NCBI GenBank assembly: GCA_027575765.1
Contig: JANBPT010000024.1
Coordinates: 1 to 64,000 of the forward strand
Direction: 5' to 3'
DNA: 64,000 nt
DNA from: Tieghemiomyces parasiticus
Taxonomy: Eukaryota > Kickxellomycota > Dimargaritomycetes > Dimargaritales > Dimargaritaceae
In this document: positions 20,206-32,541 of the stretch, one piece after another
Numbering within the stretch: the stretch's first letter is position 1
How the letters are laid out: every line of letters begins with the position of its first letter
The notes under the pieces: model-generated
Told to the model about the DNA's origin: nothing
Databases searched by the model: none
What the model saw: only the letters and a program-made list of their open reading frames with translations
Position numbers and translations under genes: made by a program

Positions 20206-23200
20206 TCGCGGATGACGAGGGTTGTCCGTGCTTACAGCCGATGGTAGTAGGCTGGGAAAAAGGAGAGGGAGGAAGTGGCGAGGGCTTGGAGCAAGTGTAT
20301 TTGAGAGCGTGGCTGGGTCCAGAGGGTAGACGGGGTTTATTGTTTTCCCTAAACCAATTAGGGTTACAACCCCGTCTTCCTAAGCTTCACCTGCATCTGA
20401 TCTAATGGTCTAATATATATCCTGTGCTAACTCGTTTAGACGTCACGAGCTAGTCGGAATATTCCGCTGCCAAATTAATTGGGCGGCGGCCCCTGCAGCA
20501 AGTAGGGTCAAGCACACTGCTATCCATACCCATGACTGTGGTATGTTACGGCGGCATATAGATTCGTGAAAACCTTCGCTATTGCCTGAACGATTAACCA
20601 GTATAGCTAGAGCTCTGACAGGGTCACTCTCTGGGGCACAGGATACACAACGTTGACGGGTAATGGCGGATCCAGCTAATAGAGAAACCGAATTTGGCCG
20701 GGACCAACTGCGGCATCTGACTGCCCCTTGAGCCTGCTGCACCTACCATGCTAGTCACCTCTAGCCCTATTACGGCTTCCCACCTACGAAGGCGGATAAC
20801 TACTACTGGCAGGTACTGTCTGCTGGCTGCCCTGTGTGCATTTATACAAGTAGGTTTGGGCAGAAGCAATGGGAAGCCGAGCAGCTCTGACAGAGCGGGC
20901 CAAGGTGATCAAAATGTGCTTTGACGTTTACGTTAGCTTTTTGCTACTTACGCTAGAGTCAAGACGCCGATTGACATGCCGGGGTCGCAGGGTGGACGAT
21001 AAAGTAGCCGAGGACATGACAGCAAAGCACAGCGGGGTCGGCACAAGGGACACGGGGCAACGAGGGAGACGTTTTCCTCGCCCTCCCGCCTCCCTTCCCC
21101 TGTTTTTCCACCCTTCTATACCAAAGGCTACCAGAGAGAGGAGGGGGCCCGTGCCGATCCCAGCAGCCGGTGACAACAAGGGTGAGTTTATGTGTGGAGG
21201 CGCAGAGCACTGCAGTGCATAGCAGGCGAGGATGCTAAGCCCGGAGTGTCTTCCGTGATAAATCCGACGGCTGGCTGCGATGGCGGCGAAGGGATATTTG
21301 GGAAACAAAGAATCGTCTAAGGATAGGAAATGATATAGAGGGAGAACAAACGAAGCGACGGTCGGGGCCACAACGCTATGGTGTTAGATAAGCCCCGACT
21401 CGCTTAGACAATGGACCCGCCCTGGCGCATTGAGACTGGCCCTGGCGGGTGAAGGTATGCCCGTCGGGGCGCGTGACGAAAGAGCTGCCTAGCGCATACG
21501 AAGAGACAGGCCGCCACCTGTATTGTGGTCGGGTGCTGATGCCCCAGTCGACGAGTGCGGTGCATTCTGGTTGGAGTCCAAGGGTCAGATGGGCATGGTC
21601 AGCTCCACCCCCAAGTCCCGGAGCCTTTCTTCAGGCCGACCCTGTACACTATCTAACGCCAGGCTAGCTTAGCTGTGTCCAATGCAAGAAAAACTGATGG
21701 CTGAGAATCGGACATTATTGCTGTGTGCAGATGCCCATGACGTGGGCCGGATAATTTCCGCCACCCATATGCGGCCAGGTGAGGAGAGAAGTGGGCTACA
21801 AGGGATGAGTATAAGGTTAGACGCCAATGGCAACTAGGGACGGGTCTGACTGCAAATACCCCCTCCCCATTTCTAGAAAACCCTACGGTAAAGTGGCGTA
21901 GGGGGTGGTGCCGCCACATTTCGAAATGGAAACTTGCTAGGAGATGCCTGGTCAAAACTAGGCCTGGCCCTCTAGTGGGCGGACATGTGCAACGGAAGAT
22001 CAGGTGTCGCAGTACTGGCCGGGGCGAGGACTAGGATGCTCTACAGCCGCCCTCATGGCAGAGCTGTATCCAGACAAGCCGCCGTCCAAGGCGACCGTGA
22101 ACCGGCCCGTGGTAACCTATGCCAATCAAGCGGGGCATCCAACCAGAAATTGACCACGACCCGATACATCTTTCCGTTAAGCCGGACCTAATGAGGAAAA
22201 TCCATCCTTCGCATCTCCGCCATATGGGCGGGTCCACAGACAAGGCACTTTCCGCCAGCGAAGGGTGCTGTGTGATTGGACACAGCCCTCCAGCCTCGCA
22301 ACTGCTAACTGCAGGATGTAGGCCTACAATTGCTGAGGGCCGGCAAGCCCCGGGAAAGGGCAGAGAGAATTCTTCGGCCGCCACTTTTTGCTGTGGCGAC
22401 GGCACAGGTGAAAGAAAGGAAATCCCTTGATTCCTGCCACGCTGGCTTTTACAAGCGGGGGACTAAGACCAGGAGAGAGAACAGGAGGAGGAGGGGTGGC
22501 CCGACTCTGAGCCGTGGAATTCTCAAATGCCGTGTCCATTTTTATCGCGCCCTCTCGTCACCCACCCCGCTCGTCTTTCCCGACAGAAAGCCCATGCGAA
22601 AGTGGGTGGGCCATTGTATGTGGCGATGCGTGCGTGCATGCCAGCCACAATGGTCGGGTATCAACGGGGGGCGCATACGGGGCCGGCGGTGGCCTGGTCC
22701 TCAAATGCAGTGGGCAAGGATGGCGCTGGGTATGCGGAAGGCTGCAGGATTGCTGACCGGTCGGGCTTCTCTGCTTGGCGCACGGCGAGGCGAGCGACAG
22801 GGCGACGAGGGCGGACCTGCGTGGAGGAGGTAGGGGTGAGCCACGCGCATTTACGAGGCCCACGGCCCCCACTGTTTGAATTCTGCTTGCGCGAAATGCG
22901 GCCGTCGGCTGTCCACAGACGACCACCAACAACCGCCCGCCTTGCCATTCGACGGCGCTTTGGCCACGTCCGTTGCGACGCCCTAGGGCCTGTGCAGGCT
23001 AGCACCCAGTCCGTTCCGCAAGTTTTTTTCTCTCTCCCTCTCCAGCTCGCCTATGGTGATGGTAAGAGCCTTCGAACCCCGACCCTGCGACGGTCAAGGT
23101 CCCTGCGCCTTCCGACTGGAGTCGGGCCCCGCCCCCTCTCTTTCCTTTCGCATCCCCCCCTCGTCGCTTCTCACACTCCCACTGTCCCCTCGCCTGGGCC

Positions 23201-23460
23201 TTCGCTTCTAGACCCACCGCCGAAACCACCGGCAGCCTGGGGATAAAAAAAACTGTGGTCGCGCCTGGGGCCGCTAACCATGACGCCAGCACCGCTGTTG
23301 AGGGCCCGCGCCCCTCCTCGGCCCTTGTCTCCGCTGAACAATATACACGCTGGGGGACCGCCACCTCTCCCTCCGCCCGACCCACCCTGTATGCGTTCGC
23401 CAACCATCGGTCAGATACCAGGGTCATCGTGAATTAACGGCCCTAGACCAATCGATGCCG
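20206..23460. other. Long stretch without a recognised gene
   Basis: The open frames here overlap on both strands, have no family resemblance and look like GC-rich shadows. The only frame of note lies on the minus strand (20443-20742) and ends in a hydrophobic segment, WVWIAVCLTLLAAGAAAQLIW, like a tail anchor. Without a conserved body I do not call it a gene. Confidence 0.4.
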
Positions 23461-25677
23461 GCCCCGCATCACCTCGCCCTCCGCTGCCACCCCTCTATGC
23501 GGCCGCGCTTTTTCTCCCTCTCCACTTACCCAACCCATCTCTCGCCGTGCAGTATTTAAACCCCGACCCCCGGCCGATCTTTCCCCCTTCCATCCCCCAA
23601 TAGATTCGTGCCAAAAGACGTCACTCTTTTTGCACCTCCTGCCTCACTACACCCACTCGCCCCTGCTCGCCTCTATAGGGTATTCTCCTTCCCAGCCAGC
23701 CCCTCTTCCCCCTATTGAAATTGGTCCAGCCTTCTCGTGGCTCGCCTAGTGCCTGTGTATCCCAATCCCCGTCGCTATCTCTACTGCCACGCTCTTACAC
23801 ACACTAATACACCCACGGGGGTTCTGCCGTCCCTTCCCAACTTACAACCGCTTCCTGTGCTCGTGCACATCCGATTGACGATCTACCGCGCGCCCTTTGC
23901 CTATTTTTGGTAGCCGGTCGCTGCAGCTGTCCTCTAGACCTGACACACTCCGTCGGTCTATCATTCGACCCCCACTCTCACAACACCTTACAAACCTTGT
24001 CGCTTACGCACTCCTCCACTGCCAACCACCTCCCTATTACCGCGTGCTGTTTTGTTGTCGTGACCTGACCCCCCTCCCCAACCATTGTCTGCCCCACTCT
24101 CTTTATTTTCCTCAACGGACTTTAAAAACCAACCGCGTCACCTTTTAGACTGCCGCCCGACACACACTCCGACTTTTTCTCTCCACTTACCCTCTGTATT
24201 TACAACCCAGCATCCCCCCCTCCTGCTCGGTTTATCAGTTGGCTAACCCGCTGCCAGCCCTAGATACTCGCTGACCAACCCGTCCTAGATTCCCCGCCAT
24301 TCCCCCATCCCCTCTGCCGACACCCTCGCCTCTGCCCGATCTTTACCATTCCTTCCACCCGACCCCTGATTGCGCCACGACCTCCACAGTTTTTTACTCC
24401 CTACCTCATTCACCTGCCACCCCCTATATATGCCCATACCTAAAGTTTAAGGCCTCGCGCTGACAACCTCTCGTTTAGTGTACTCCGCTGCCTCAAACCG
24501 GCTAGTACCCCCCTCCTCCTTCCCAAACGCTAACTTGAGGCCCCTGTCAGCTCGACGCCCCCCTCTCTTCCTTCTATTGCCTGCCTTTCTTACCCACCCG
24601 TAGACTCCACCTTTTTCCCCTCCCCCTGCCCCTTACGGTTTTAAGTGGCGTTTAGCTCTTCAAGACCTCGAGGAACCTTCCACCACCGCTCACTTTCTCC
24701 ACTGTTACCCCATCGCCACCCCTAATTTCTATTCTGCCAAGGGCTCTTCACTCCTGTTACGTGCCTCATTTACCAGACCTGGACCCACCAACACCCGGCT
24801 CCGCTTCCCACTCGGCACCGTAACTAGTCCACCACAGTCCAACTGTACCTGCTCATGATCACCGCCACTGCCGTTGTGACACTCGCATCCGCATAGAACT
24901 AGGGTTCACAGGGCAACGCCACGCCGCCTTGTCTGTTTTCCACTCCATCGAACCGCACGGTCTCCTGCTTTGCGCCGACTATAACTGGCATTCCGCCACC
25001 TTTGCCTCTCCTCTAAACATTATTACCGGCCCTTCCTTTGTTACGACTGGCTCCGTTATAACGACCCAGTAACCTACCCCCCTACGTATTCCTCTTTTTG
25101 TCGACGCTTACGTTTTATCAACCCTTTTCCGGCATTGGCCTTTTCTTTCCTTCCACTCCACAGTCAGCCTCTAGTTTAAGGCGGCACCCTGTTACGTAGT
25201 TTGCATACGTCCGCGCGTGTGCTGGGCTTCCTTCCTCCTGCCAATCCTCTAATCACCCCCCTCCGCTTCTGACGTCTTTCACTTGCCCTGTAAGCTTATG
25301 ATTCCTCCGCCCCTCACCTGAATCTTCCTCCCCTCCTCTATCGCGGTAGGATAATTTTCTTTCCCTCCGGGCTCTCAGATACATCTCTACTCTTCCCCCC
25401 CTCCGTTAGCCTCTTTTTCACTACCTATCCCTTTTTCTATTTAACCCCTGCTTATTTCCTGCCCGCTTCCTAGTTTAGACCGCTCGTCCTTGTGTGGATT
25501 TTCCTCATACCGTCTGTATCTCCCTTCTGTTCCACCGTGTCACCGACTGCTATTCTTTCTCTCTGTCCGTCACCACCTTTACCTCCCTACATATTATATA
25601 CTTCCAGCACTTGATCGGCTGCATAACCTCCTCGTACCCACCTGTCGTTTCCACTCCCCGTTGGGTTCTCGCTAGCC
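23461..25677. promoter_or_regulatory. C/T-rich leader upstream of the Lst2-like gene
   Basis: Over about 2.2 kb the plus strand is strongly pyrimidine-biased, right up to the start codon at 25678, and has no credible coding sequence. This fits a very long promoter plus 5' untranslated leader, possibly with unseen leader introns. It is inferred from composition and position only. Confidence 0.4.
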
Positions 25678-27213
25678 ATGGAGAACGCCCTCTTATCTAA
25701 CCAAGTGCCCGAGTCTAGTCTGACTCGGGGCTCTCCGCCACGCCGACCCAGCAGCTGGCGTACCGCCTTCGGCCAGAGCTCTTCGTTGTCCGCTACCACC
25801 GCTGCCGCATCGAATTCAGCCGCCGCCATGGACTCGTCGGCCGTAACCGCCCAACCGCCCGCCAGTGCCCTCCCAGTCATCACCCAGATTTTCCAGTGCC
25901 CCAAGTGGAAGGTGCCGGCCGCCCCCAAGCTTCCCAACGCGCGCGAGAACAAGCCGCTGGCCATGTACTTCCTCGCCGAAGAGAAGCTCGCCTCTGCGGT
26001 GGCCCTGCTGGAGAAGTGCCGCAACCCCAACTCGGCTTCGTTCAAGGAGGCCGCCGACCGTGTGCACATGTGCCAACGAATCCTGCTTAACACTATCTAT
26101 TTAGTGTACAGTGCCATGGACAGCACGTGGAAGTCCTCGCGTAGCTACCGCCAGTACCTTCCAGACGAGGACCAGCAGGAGCTGAACCGCAGCTTCTCCG
26201 AGAGCATTCTCTTCGCTGCCCAGGCCATTTCACGCGGCTTTCAGATCCGCGGCATCGAAGAGCGGTCCGACTCCCTTAACTTCCCGGCCACCGAGCTCTG
26301 CGCCTCCCTGGATGCCCTTCGGTTCGTGTTCCGGCACCGCGCCGCGGAGTGCACCTCGGCACCCTACGAGCTGCTGTACCCCGTGCTGAGCGACTTTGAC
26401 CGCGCCTGGACCATCTTTGAACGACAGTTGTGCTTTGCCTACTTTGACGTGGGTGGCTCCGACCTTCGTGGTCAGAACGCTGCCACCTCCGCGGAGGACC
26501 CGACCGCTGACGACGATCAGCAGTTGGCGGTACTCACGGCAATCCTGAGTGAGACGGTGATGCATAGTGTCCAGACCGATATCGTGTCCCGCGACGCCAT
26601 CGAGTACTGCGACCCAGCTGCCATTCTGGCCGTCCCGCGTCTGGCTATTGTACATGCCCTCCTCCATGCCGCCGACACCCTCCGGCTTACTGACCCGGAC
26701 CACGCCTTTTGGTGGTTCCGACCGCACTCCGGCTCTCTCACGTACATTCAAACCGCCCTCCAATGTCTAGAGCCCAACCAACTGGCTACCCTCGAACGGA
26801 TGCTGGCCAGCGGGGACGCCTCAGTCGCTGACGCTTCCAGTGCCGCTGGTAAGCAGCAGCGGGCCGCCCCGACAATGGTCTACGGTGAAACGCTGACCGT
26901 GCCGACCGGTATGCGCGGCCGCCGCGAAGCCACCCCTATGCCCCCGCCGTCTCCCGTGACATCTTTGCGGTCATCGTACTCGTCGGCCGGTTCGTCCTGT
27001 CCGACTTCGCCCCTCGCGGAGTCTGCCTCCCCGCCCTGGGCGGTGCCGACGGTGGCTGCCGTCTACTCAGCCCAGCCGTCGACTGTATCCCTCCACGACC
27101 TCTTTGTGCGTATTTGTCAAATCGCTGACGGGCTCCAGAGCGGGACGTTCGCCAAGCCTTTCCTCAGTGTCATGCAGAAAGTGTTCACGATGCACGCCGG
27201 TGACGCTGAGTAG
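25678..27213 (+). CDS. Lst2/ZFYVE28-like protein lacking a FYVE finger
   Basis: A single exon of 511 aa. The N-terminal half follows lateral signaling target protein 2: LAMYFLAEEKLASAVALLEKC (residues near 98), helices around HMCQRILLNTIYLVYSAMD, GFQIRGIEE, and the strongest block AILAVPRLAIVHALLHAADTL...WWFRPHSGSL...LEPNQLATLERML (near 325-385). A Ser/Pro spacer follows, and the C-terminus ends LHDLFVRICQIADGLQSG. Animal LST2 has a C-terminal FYVE finger, binds endosomal PI3P when not ubiquitinated, and dampens EGF receptor signalling. There is no Cys cluster here, so the protein would need another way to reach membranes. ATGs at 25678 and about 25828 are both possible starts. Confidence 0.8.
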   Translation: MENALLSNQVPESSLTRGSPPRRPSSWRTAFGQSSSLSATTAAASNSAAAMDSSAVTAQPPASALPVITQIFQCPKWKVPAAPKLPNARENKPLAMYFLAEEKLASAVALLEKCRNPNSASFKEAADRVHMCQRILLNTIYLVYSAMDSTWKSSRSYRQYLPDEDQQELNRSFSESILFAAQAISRGFQIRGIEERSDSLNFPATELCASLDALRFVFRHRAAECTSAPYELLYPVLSDFDRAWTIFERQLCFAYFDVGGSDLRGQNAATSAEDPTADDDQQLAVLTAILSETVMHSVQTDIVSRDAIEYCDPAAILAVPRLAIVHALLHAADTLRLTDPDHAFWWFRPHSGSLTYIQTALQCLEPNQLATLERMLASGDASVADASSAAGKQQRAAPTMVYGETLTVPTGMRGRREATPMPPPSPVTSLRSSYSSAGSSCPTSPLAESASPPWAVPTVAAVYSAQPSTVSLHDLFVRICQIADGLQSGTFAKPFLSVMQKVFTMHAGDAE

Positions 27214-28137
27214 TTGGAAGCATAGTAACCTTAAGGTCGCCTGACCCTGCAGTTACTACTGCGCCCCCCCCCCTCCTCCTCCCCTTCCCCTTTGCACATG
27301 ACTTCGTAAATGTTCCGCCCCTGATACTTCATCGCTCCTGGCGCAAATCTCAGGCCCCATGGCCGACTCCATTCGACTCGCCCCTTTTCATTTTTATTTC
27401 TACTTCGGAGCCCGACTCTAATGCTCTCCCTTAGCGGCCCCCTTCCCTCACCACTGTATATCAATTCTGGACTACGTTTGTGTCCGTAATTTTTTTGGGG
27501 GGCACCTCTCCGCCACAAAACTGCTCCCCGACCTTGAACTCGCGCGTCTGGCCAACTGTTATTATAACTCTACCCCCTTCACCTGGCGCTCTGCACGTGT
27601 CCAGCAACATTAATTATTTACATATCACGCGTGGCATTGACTGCTTAGATGAGATCCCACATCAATGTTACAGCAGAGGTCACCCGACTTCCTCTTTTGT
27701 CAGGTACAAGCGACTCTGGTTTCTAGCCACTTTCCTATTCTTATGATGAGTATTCTTTTCGGCACCCCTTACTTCTTTATGACCCTCCCATATTTCCTTT
27801 TACCATACCTTCCTGCCTTGTCTATAATTCAGCAAATAAAGCTCCTGCTCCCAATTTGATAACGTCCCCCCTTCTACATCCTGCAATTTCCCTCCACTTT
27901 ACAGCCACATACCGCCTTTGACTTCACTAGTTCGATTGGGTTACCGAGTATTCCTAATAGATGGAGGCACAATAGAACCAACTCAAAAGATGCCTATTAC
28001 TCGATGTGTACATGAGCCGAATGCGACTCAACCGCCTTAACGCAGCAAGGGGGATACAGTTACTGGTCCTCAATGATCTTTCTTCCTTCCTTCCCAGGCC
28101 CATCCTTCTTTGCCGCCACATTTCCCTACGGAATCCG
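27214..28137. other. Intergenic, no gene seen
   Basis: C-rich 3' flank of the Lst2-like gene, then AT-richer DNA leading to the dioxygenase gene. The AATAAA at about 27834 could serve polyadenylation. No conserved reading frame. Confidence 0.45.
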
Positions 28138-30071
28138 ATGGACGAAACCCCGATTCTGATAACCCCGGACTTGGTCCGACATTACCACCAGACGGGCTAC
28201 GTCCTCCTCCCCGCCGTTCTAAACGCCACCGACCTCGCCCTCCTGCGCGAGGAATGCGACGCGCTGGTTAACCATTGCTCCTTGGAAAATGATCTCGTTA
28301 CCCAGCTGGGATGTGTCATTGGTAAAGTAGACTCAGTGGCGGCATTAGCCTGAGCCAGGTTTTTATTTCTAATAATCTTTGGCGAGTTTGGTACTCGTAG
28401 TCCAGAAGTGGGAGGGAGGGGGGAGACGCCAGAGGTTTTATTGTATCCCGGTGGTTATAGGCTATATTAATCTTACTAACCCCCCCCCCATGTGCTTTAT
28501 ATTGTGACTCTCTTTATCCGTGGGGAGACGGGAGTCCCTTAAAATGGTATATACATCCGCAGAACCCATGTCATCAGGCTTGGTCGAGATTGAGCCCGAA
28601 GATGTGCGTACCGTGCGGATCCATCGCCCGACGTTTAGTCGCTTGCGGGGGGAAATCTATGATCATGCCGTCCCTAATCTCCTCCTGAAGTGTATCGGGC
28701 CGATAGCGGCGGCGTTCCTCCCGCGGGCCAACGGCAGGGACACGGGGCCTTACTTGGTAAGTTCCATTTGGGAGAGAGTGAGGAGTACACGGCAATGACG
28801 TACTAGTATGTTGCGGAAACTAGGTCAGTCCTGCTGATTTCCCACCCACCACTCCCCCTACCTTCCTCGTACTTATACATTACTGATACTAATATTTTGG
28901 TCCGCAACCCCCCTCCCCCATTCGTTCACCACACGCAAATTATAGTTGAATGAACAGTACATTGTCAAACCGCCTTATAGTGGAGGCGCTACTCAGTTTG
29001 CCTGGCACCAGGATAATCAGTACCTACCTGAGTCGTTCCGGGATGAGCCAACGGTGGCCTGCTGGATAGCCCTGGACGACGTTGATTTGGTAAGTATTTG
29101 ACAGCAGGCTTGGTGTGTGTGTGCGCTTTAGAAGGAAATTGTATTGTAGGGTTGGGGTGTATTTTTTATTCTTGAGATTGGGCATAGTCTTCTAGCACGG
29201 TCACCATCTAATCAAATGTCATGAGCTTGGTATGTACCCAATTGGCGGATGGCTTATAGAATAACGGAACTATTGTCCTTGAACCCTACCCGGTAAGTTT
29301 CGTAGCAATGGCTAAAGCATAAACATATCTGATACCTTTGACTAGATATAGGCTTGTAGGAGTTTTAGCTCATTTTGATTCTTACGTACCAGTCACCCCA
29401 TATTTGTACAAATTCGCCACAACCCTAACCAGGCCGCCCCAGGAATTCCTGGTGAATCATTGAACGTCAGCCAGTACATTGAGCACCATGTGGCCGCCGC
29501 GGCCACCTATCCGTGTCTAGCTGATTCCCCGCCACCCTCGAGCCTTAGCCTGACCACACCCTCGCCGCGCTACCGGGTTGCCACCATGTCAGCGGGCAGC
29601 CTACTGGTTATGTCAGGGCATTTCCGGCACGCTTCCCCATCAAGTTATGGACGGACCCTCCGCCGGGCCTGGATGCCCCAGTTCTCCGCCCGACCTTTTG
29701 GCCGCCAGCCTATTCTACCGGAAGCCAAGGACCATGAGGGTGACGGTACTGACAATGATGAGCCGCTGGTGGCCTGGGCTGTAAGCATCAGCTAAATGAC
29801 CGGCACCTCTACACTATTGTCAGTAGAAAACACATCTGGTAAATAAATAATTAATAACTGCCAGTGCATAGCAAGCTTGTCCCCCCCCCTCGCCTATGAT
29901 CGAAAACGTCTAGGTGATCCCCAAGGCCTCTAAAGGTCACACTAACATTGGTACCTAACACTGGCTGTTCAGGTTTGTACCGAATGGTTAATATCGATGG
30001 CTTGTATAAGAACGGCTGGCTGCTTATTTATTACCAAATATTGTACACAACGTCACACCATCTACTTCTGA
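28138..30071 (+). CDS. Phytanoyl-CoA dioxygenase (PhyH) family protein
   Basis: Exons 28138-28321, 28563-28756, 28946-29089, 29260-29292 and 29433-29780 close in phase; a last exon 29973-30071 is less certain. About 333 aa. The start LVRHYHQTGYVLLPAVLNATDLALLREECD is typical of PhyH enzymes. The Fe(II) ligand pair HXD is in FAWHQDNQYLP, followed by VACWIALDDVDL and NGTIVLEPYPG. The distal His and the 2-oxoglutarate-binding Arg probably lie in SGHFRHASPSS and RRAW. These enzymes hydroxylate lipids or other small molecules with Fe(II) and 2-oxoglutarate; the substrate cannot be told. Short introns and a 33-nt exon make this an easy gene to mis-predict. Confidence 0.8.
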
Positions 30072-30537
30072 TTTACCAGACTGACGGGTCATCAGCAGAG
30101 GAAGTCGAGGTCAAGCACCCTATTACACCAAACAGTATCCCGGCACCGAAGCCAAGGCATCCCCGACCGTTGAACTGCCTGCCGTATCATCAATACTATA
30201 CTTCTGCAATAAATCGTTAAAACGTGATATTGCATTTAATCACAGCCGGCTCGTTCAAGGCCCGATGCTGTAGGTTAACGCAAGCTATATTCCTTACGAG
30301 CTCCTACTACGACTGCATTCCCCGATATACATCGGCACGGCCAAAAGTGCGATATCGGTAAAGATTTCAGCAGGTACCTCAGCGTCACAAGCTGGGGTAG
30401 GCCACTAGGGTACTCTGGGGTGAAATCCCAAACCTTCTTTCCAATCAAATGAATAAAATGATACAGCGATCTTGATCAACCTAATTGTGTATAACAATAT
30501 AATAATAAAATAAGATATCGTGATTCAAGAAACATCG

Positions 30538-30619
30538 GTCACTTTGGCGGAGTGGTTAACGCGCTGGCCTGCTAAGCCAGTTCCCTTTGGGAGCGCAGGT
30601 TCGAATCCTGCAGGTGACG
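30538..30619 (+). tRNA. tRNA-Ser (GCT)
   Basis: Class II tRNA of 82 nt. Acceptor GTCACTT/AGGTGAC (one G-T pair), anticodon stem CTGGC/GCCAG with loop CTGCTAA (anticodon GCT), variable arm TTCCCTTTGGGAG, and T arm GCAGG TTCGAAT CCTGC. The discriminator base is G, as in Ser tRNAs. A run of T directly after it (30625-30635) terminates Pol III. Confidence 0.96.
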
Positions 30620-31442
30620 TTTAATTTTTTTTTTTGCTTCTCCCGACATGAGCTATTATGGCGCCTCACTGCGGATATACTCCCTGACGATGTCTGATCA
30701 CAGCGACCAGCCTTTTTGCACACCAAGGCAGTGGGTTTGAGAAAGTGATACGCTGCATTATTAAGACAATTGTATCACGTGATTTAGTGTACAATGCCTT
30801 GGCCAATATGGGGGACCTGGGGGCTGAATAAGCCCTACTACGAAATACTCGTATCAGACGGTCTCAATCCCTCAGTGTTCGGCCGTCTTGCTTTGCCAAG
30901 CACCCCTGGGAACACTGGGAGTCCTCTCCCGTCAGCCACAGCCCAAACCCATGAACTCCTACTCGGGCCCCTCGACCCTTCCCGGCTCACTCTCTTACGC
31001 AGACTCACGCAAGTCGTACATTATTACCCGATTGTTGATTTTTGACTAGTCGCCCATACTGCATACCTGGTACGTAGCTCGTGAGACGCCCGCTTCGACC
31101 AGAAAATCATCCATCCATCCGTCCGGTAGCAGCCACCACCGGGTTACCTGCAACCTTTTTGACGCGATAGTGAACCCATCGGACGACCTATTAGATAGCT
31201 ACCGAGACTGATGGCAAGATTGCGAGCCCTAGGATAGTGGAACGAGATTTCGGTCTCATCGCGATGGATCGCCACGGTCCGATCGGAACTGGATGCGGAT
31301 TCGCCGTTGGAATCTTTGCTGATCAGCCTTGGGACCTGTCAATCTTACGAACACCCATCTAATGACACTTTTCCTCATCCAACCTCTCTATCTCTCACCC
31401 CCTTAAACCCACACGCGCACCTCCTGGCCACGACAGATCAAC
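30620..31442. promoter_or_regulatory. Upstream region of NAC-alpha
   Basis: About 800 bp between tRNA-Ser and the NAC-alpha start without credible coding sequence. A C/T-rich stretch runs up to the ATG, as is common before highly expressed fungal genes. Confidence 0.35.
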
Positions 31443-32015
31443 ATGGCCACTGAAACCGCCACCCAGCAGCCCCAGCAGGTTGAGGAGGTCCAGCAGCAGC
31501 AGGACGCCCAGGTCGTCGATCAGTCTCCGGCGGCCCGGATGGCCAGCCGCACCGAGAAGAAGGCGCGCAAGGCCATGGTCAAGCAGGGTCTGAACCCCGT
31601 CGAGGGTATCGCCCGCGTGACTCTGCTACGGCCCCGTGGCATCGTGTACGCCATCAACCGCCCGGACGTGTACAAGAGCGCTCACTCGGATACCTACATT
31701 GTGTTTGGCGAGGCCAAGGTGGAGGATATGGGTGCCCAGGCCCAGATGGCCGCCCGGGCCCGTGCCCAGCAGGCTCAGGAGGCTACCAACGCCGGTGCCG
31801 ATGGTGCTTCGTCGGCTGCTGGCGCCATTGCCGGTGCTGAGGAGGGCCAGGAGGCTGAGGAGGATGACGGTGAGGAGGTGGATGCCTCGGGTGTCTCCGA
31901 GAAGGATATCGAGATTGTCATGACCCAGGCTCACTGCTCCCGTAACAAGGCTATCAAGGCCCTCAAGACCAACGAGAACGACGTGGTCAACGCCATTATG
32001 GAGCTCACCCTGTAA
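31443..32015 (+). CDS. EGD2: Nascent polypeptide-associated complex subunit alpha
   Basis: An intronless 190-aa protein. After a Gln-rich start, [44 protein letters not shown] begins the NAC domain, which ends in [13 protein letters not shown] (residues near 40-100). A long Ala/Glu linker follows, then the C-terminal UBA domain, [25 protein letters not shown]...[11 protein letters not shown]. With the beta subunit it forms the NAC heterodimer at the ribosome exit tunnel, shielding nascent chains and gating SRP. The linker is longer and more Ala-rich than in ascomycetes. Codon use favours C-ending codons, as in strongly expressed genes. Confidence 0.97.
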   Translation: MATETATQQPQQVEEVQQQQDAQVVDQSPAARMASRTEKKARKAMVKQGLNPVEGIARVTLLRPRGIVYAINRPDVYKSAHSDTYIVFGEAKVEDMGAQAQMAARARAQQAQEATNAGADGASSAAGAIAGAEEGQEAEEDDGEEVDASGVSEKDIEIVMTQAHCSRNKAIKALKTNENDVVNAIMELTL

Positions 32016-32541
32016 ACTCCCCCCTCTCACTCCCCATTACAACTCCTCCCCTGGCGTCGCTGTACCGAACTTGTTTCTCCCCCCCCCTCTCCCCACCCAC
32101 CCTTATAACTTCACGGCTGCGTGCTTTAGCCCTTGGTCAACTCACGCCGTTTCTTGACCATGCAACTTCTTCTGCACTATAAAAGCGTCTAACCCCCATT
32201 TTATTATCGGTATAGGTAGTGAGTTTATGACCTAGGGCGAAAACCTGATCCTCTATTGTAGCGAGGGTACAGTAAATTTGACATCCAACGAATACCTAGG
32301 ATGTGTGCTACAAGTGACTGACATTTCCTAGAAGTCACGCGGCCTATCAAGTGGAGGGGGAAGGGCGGGCAGCCCGCTATCGCTTTGATGGCAATGTGAG
32401 AAAGACCTGTCCTGACATCTCACACACATACACTCGATTGTCCTGCAACCCTTGTGGGCTTGGGCTTCTCGTATTCCTCTCGTGACGACCTTTCATTCCC
32501 CGTGTGTGGCCACCTCATTTTACCTACTATTCAGACTCCCC

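Noticed and set aside
22527..23427. Long overlapping frames on both strands in GC-rich DNA
   Set aside because: Proline/arginine-rich on both strands with no domain or consistent splice signals; typical shadows of high GC.
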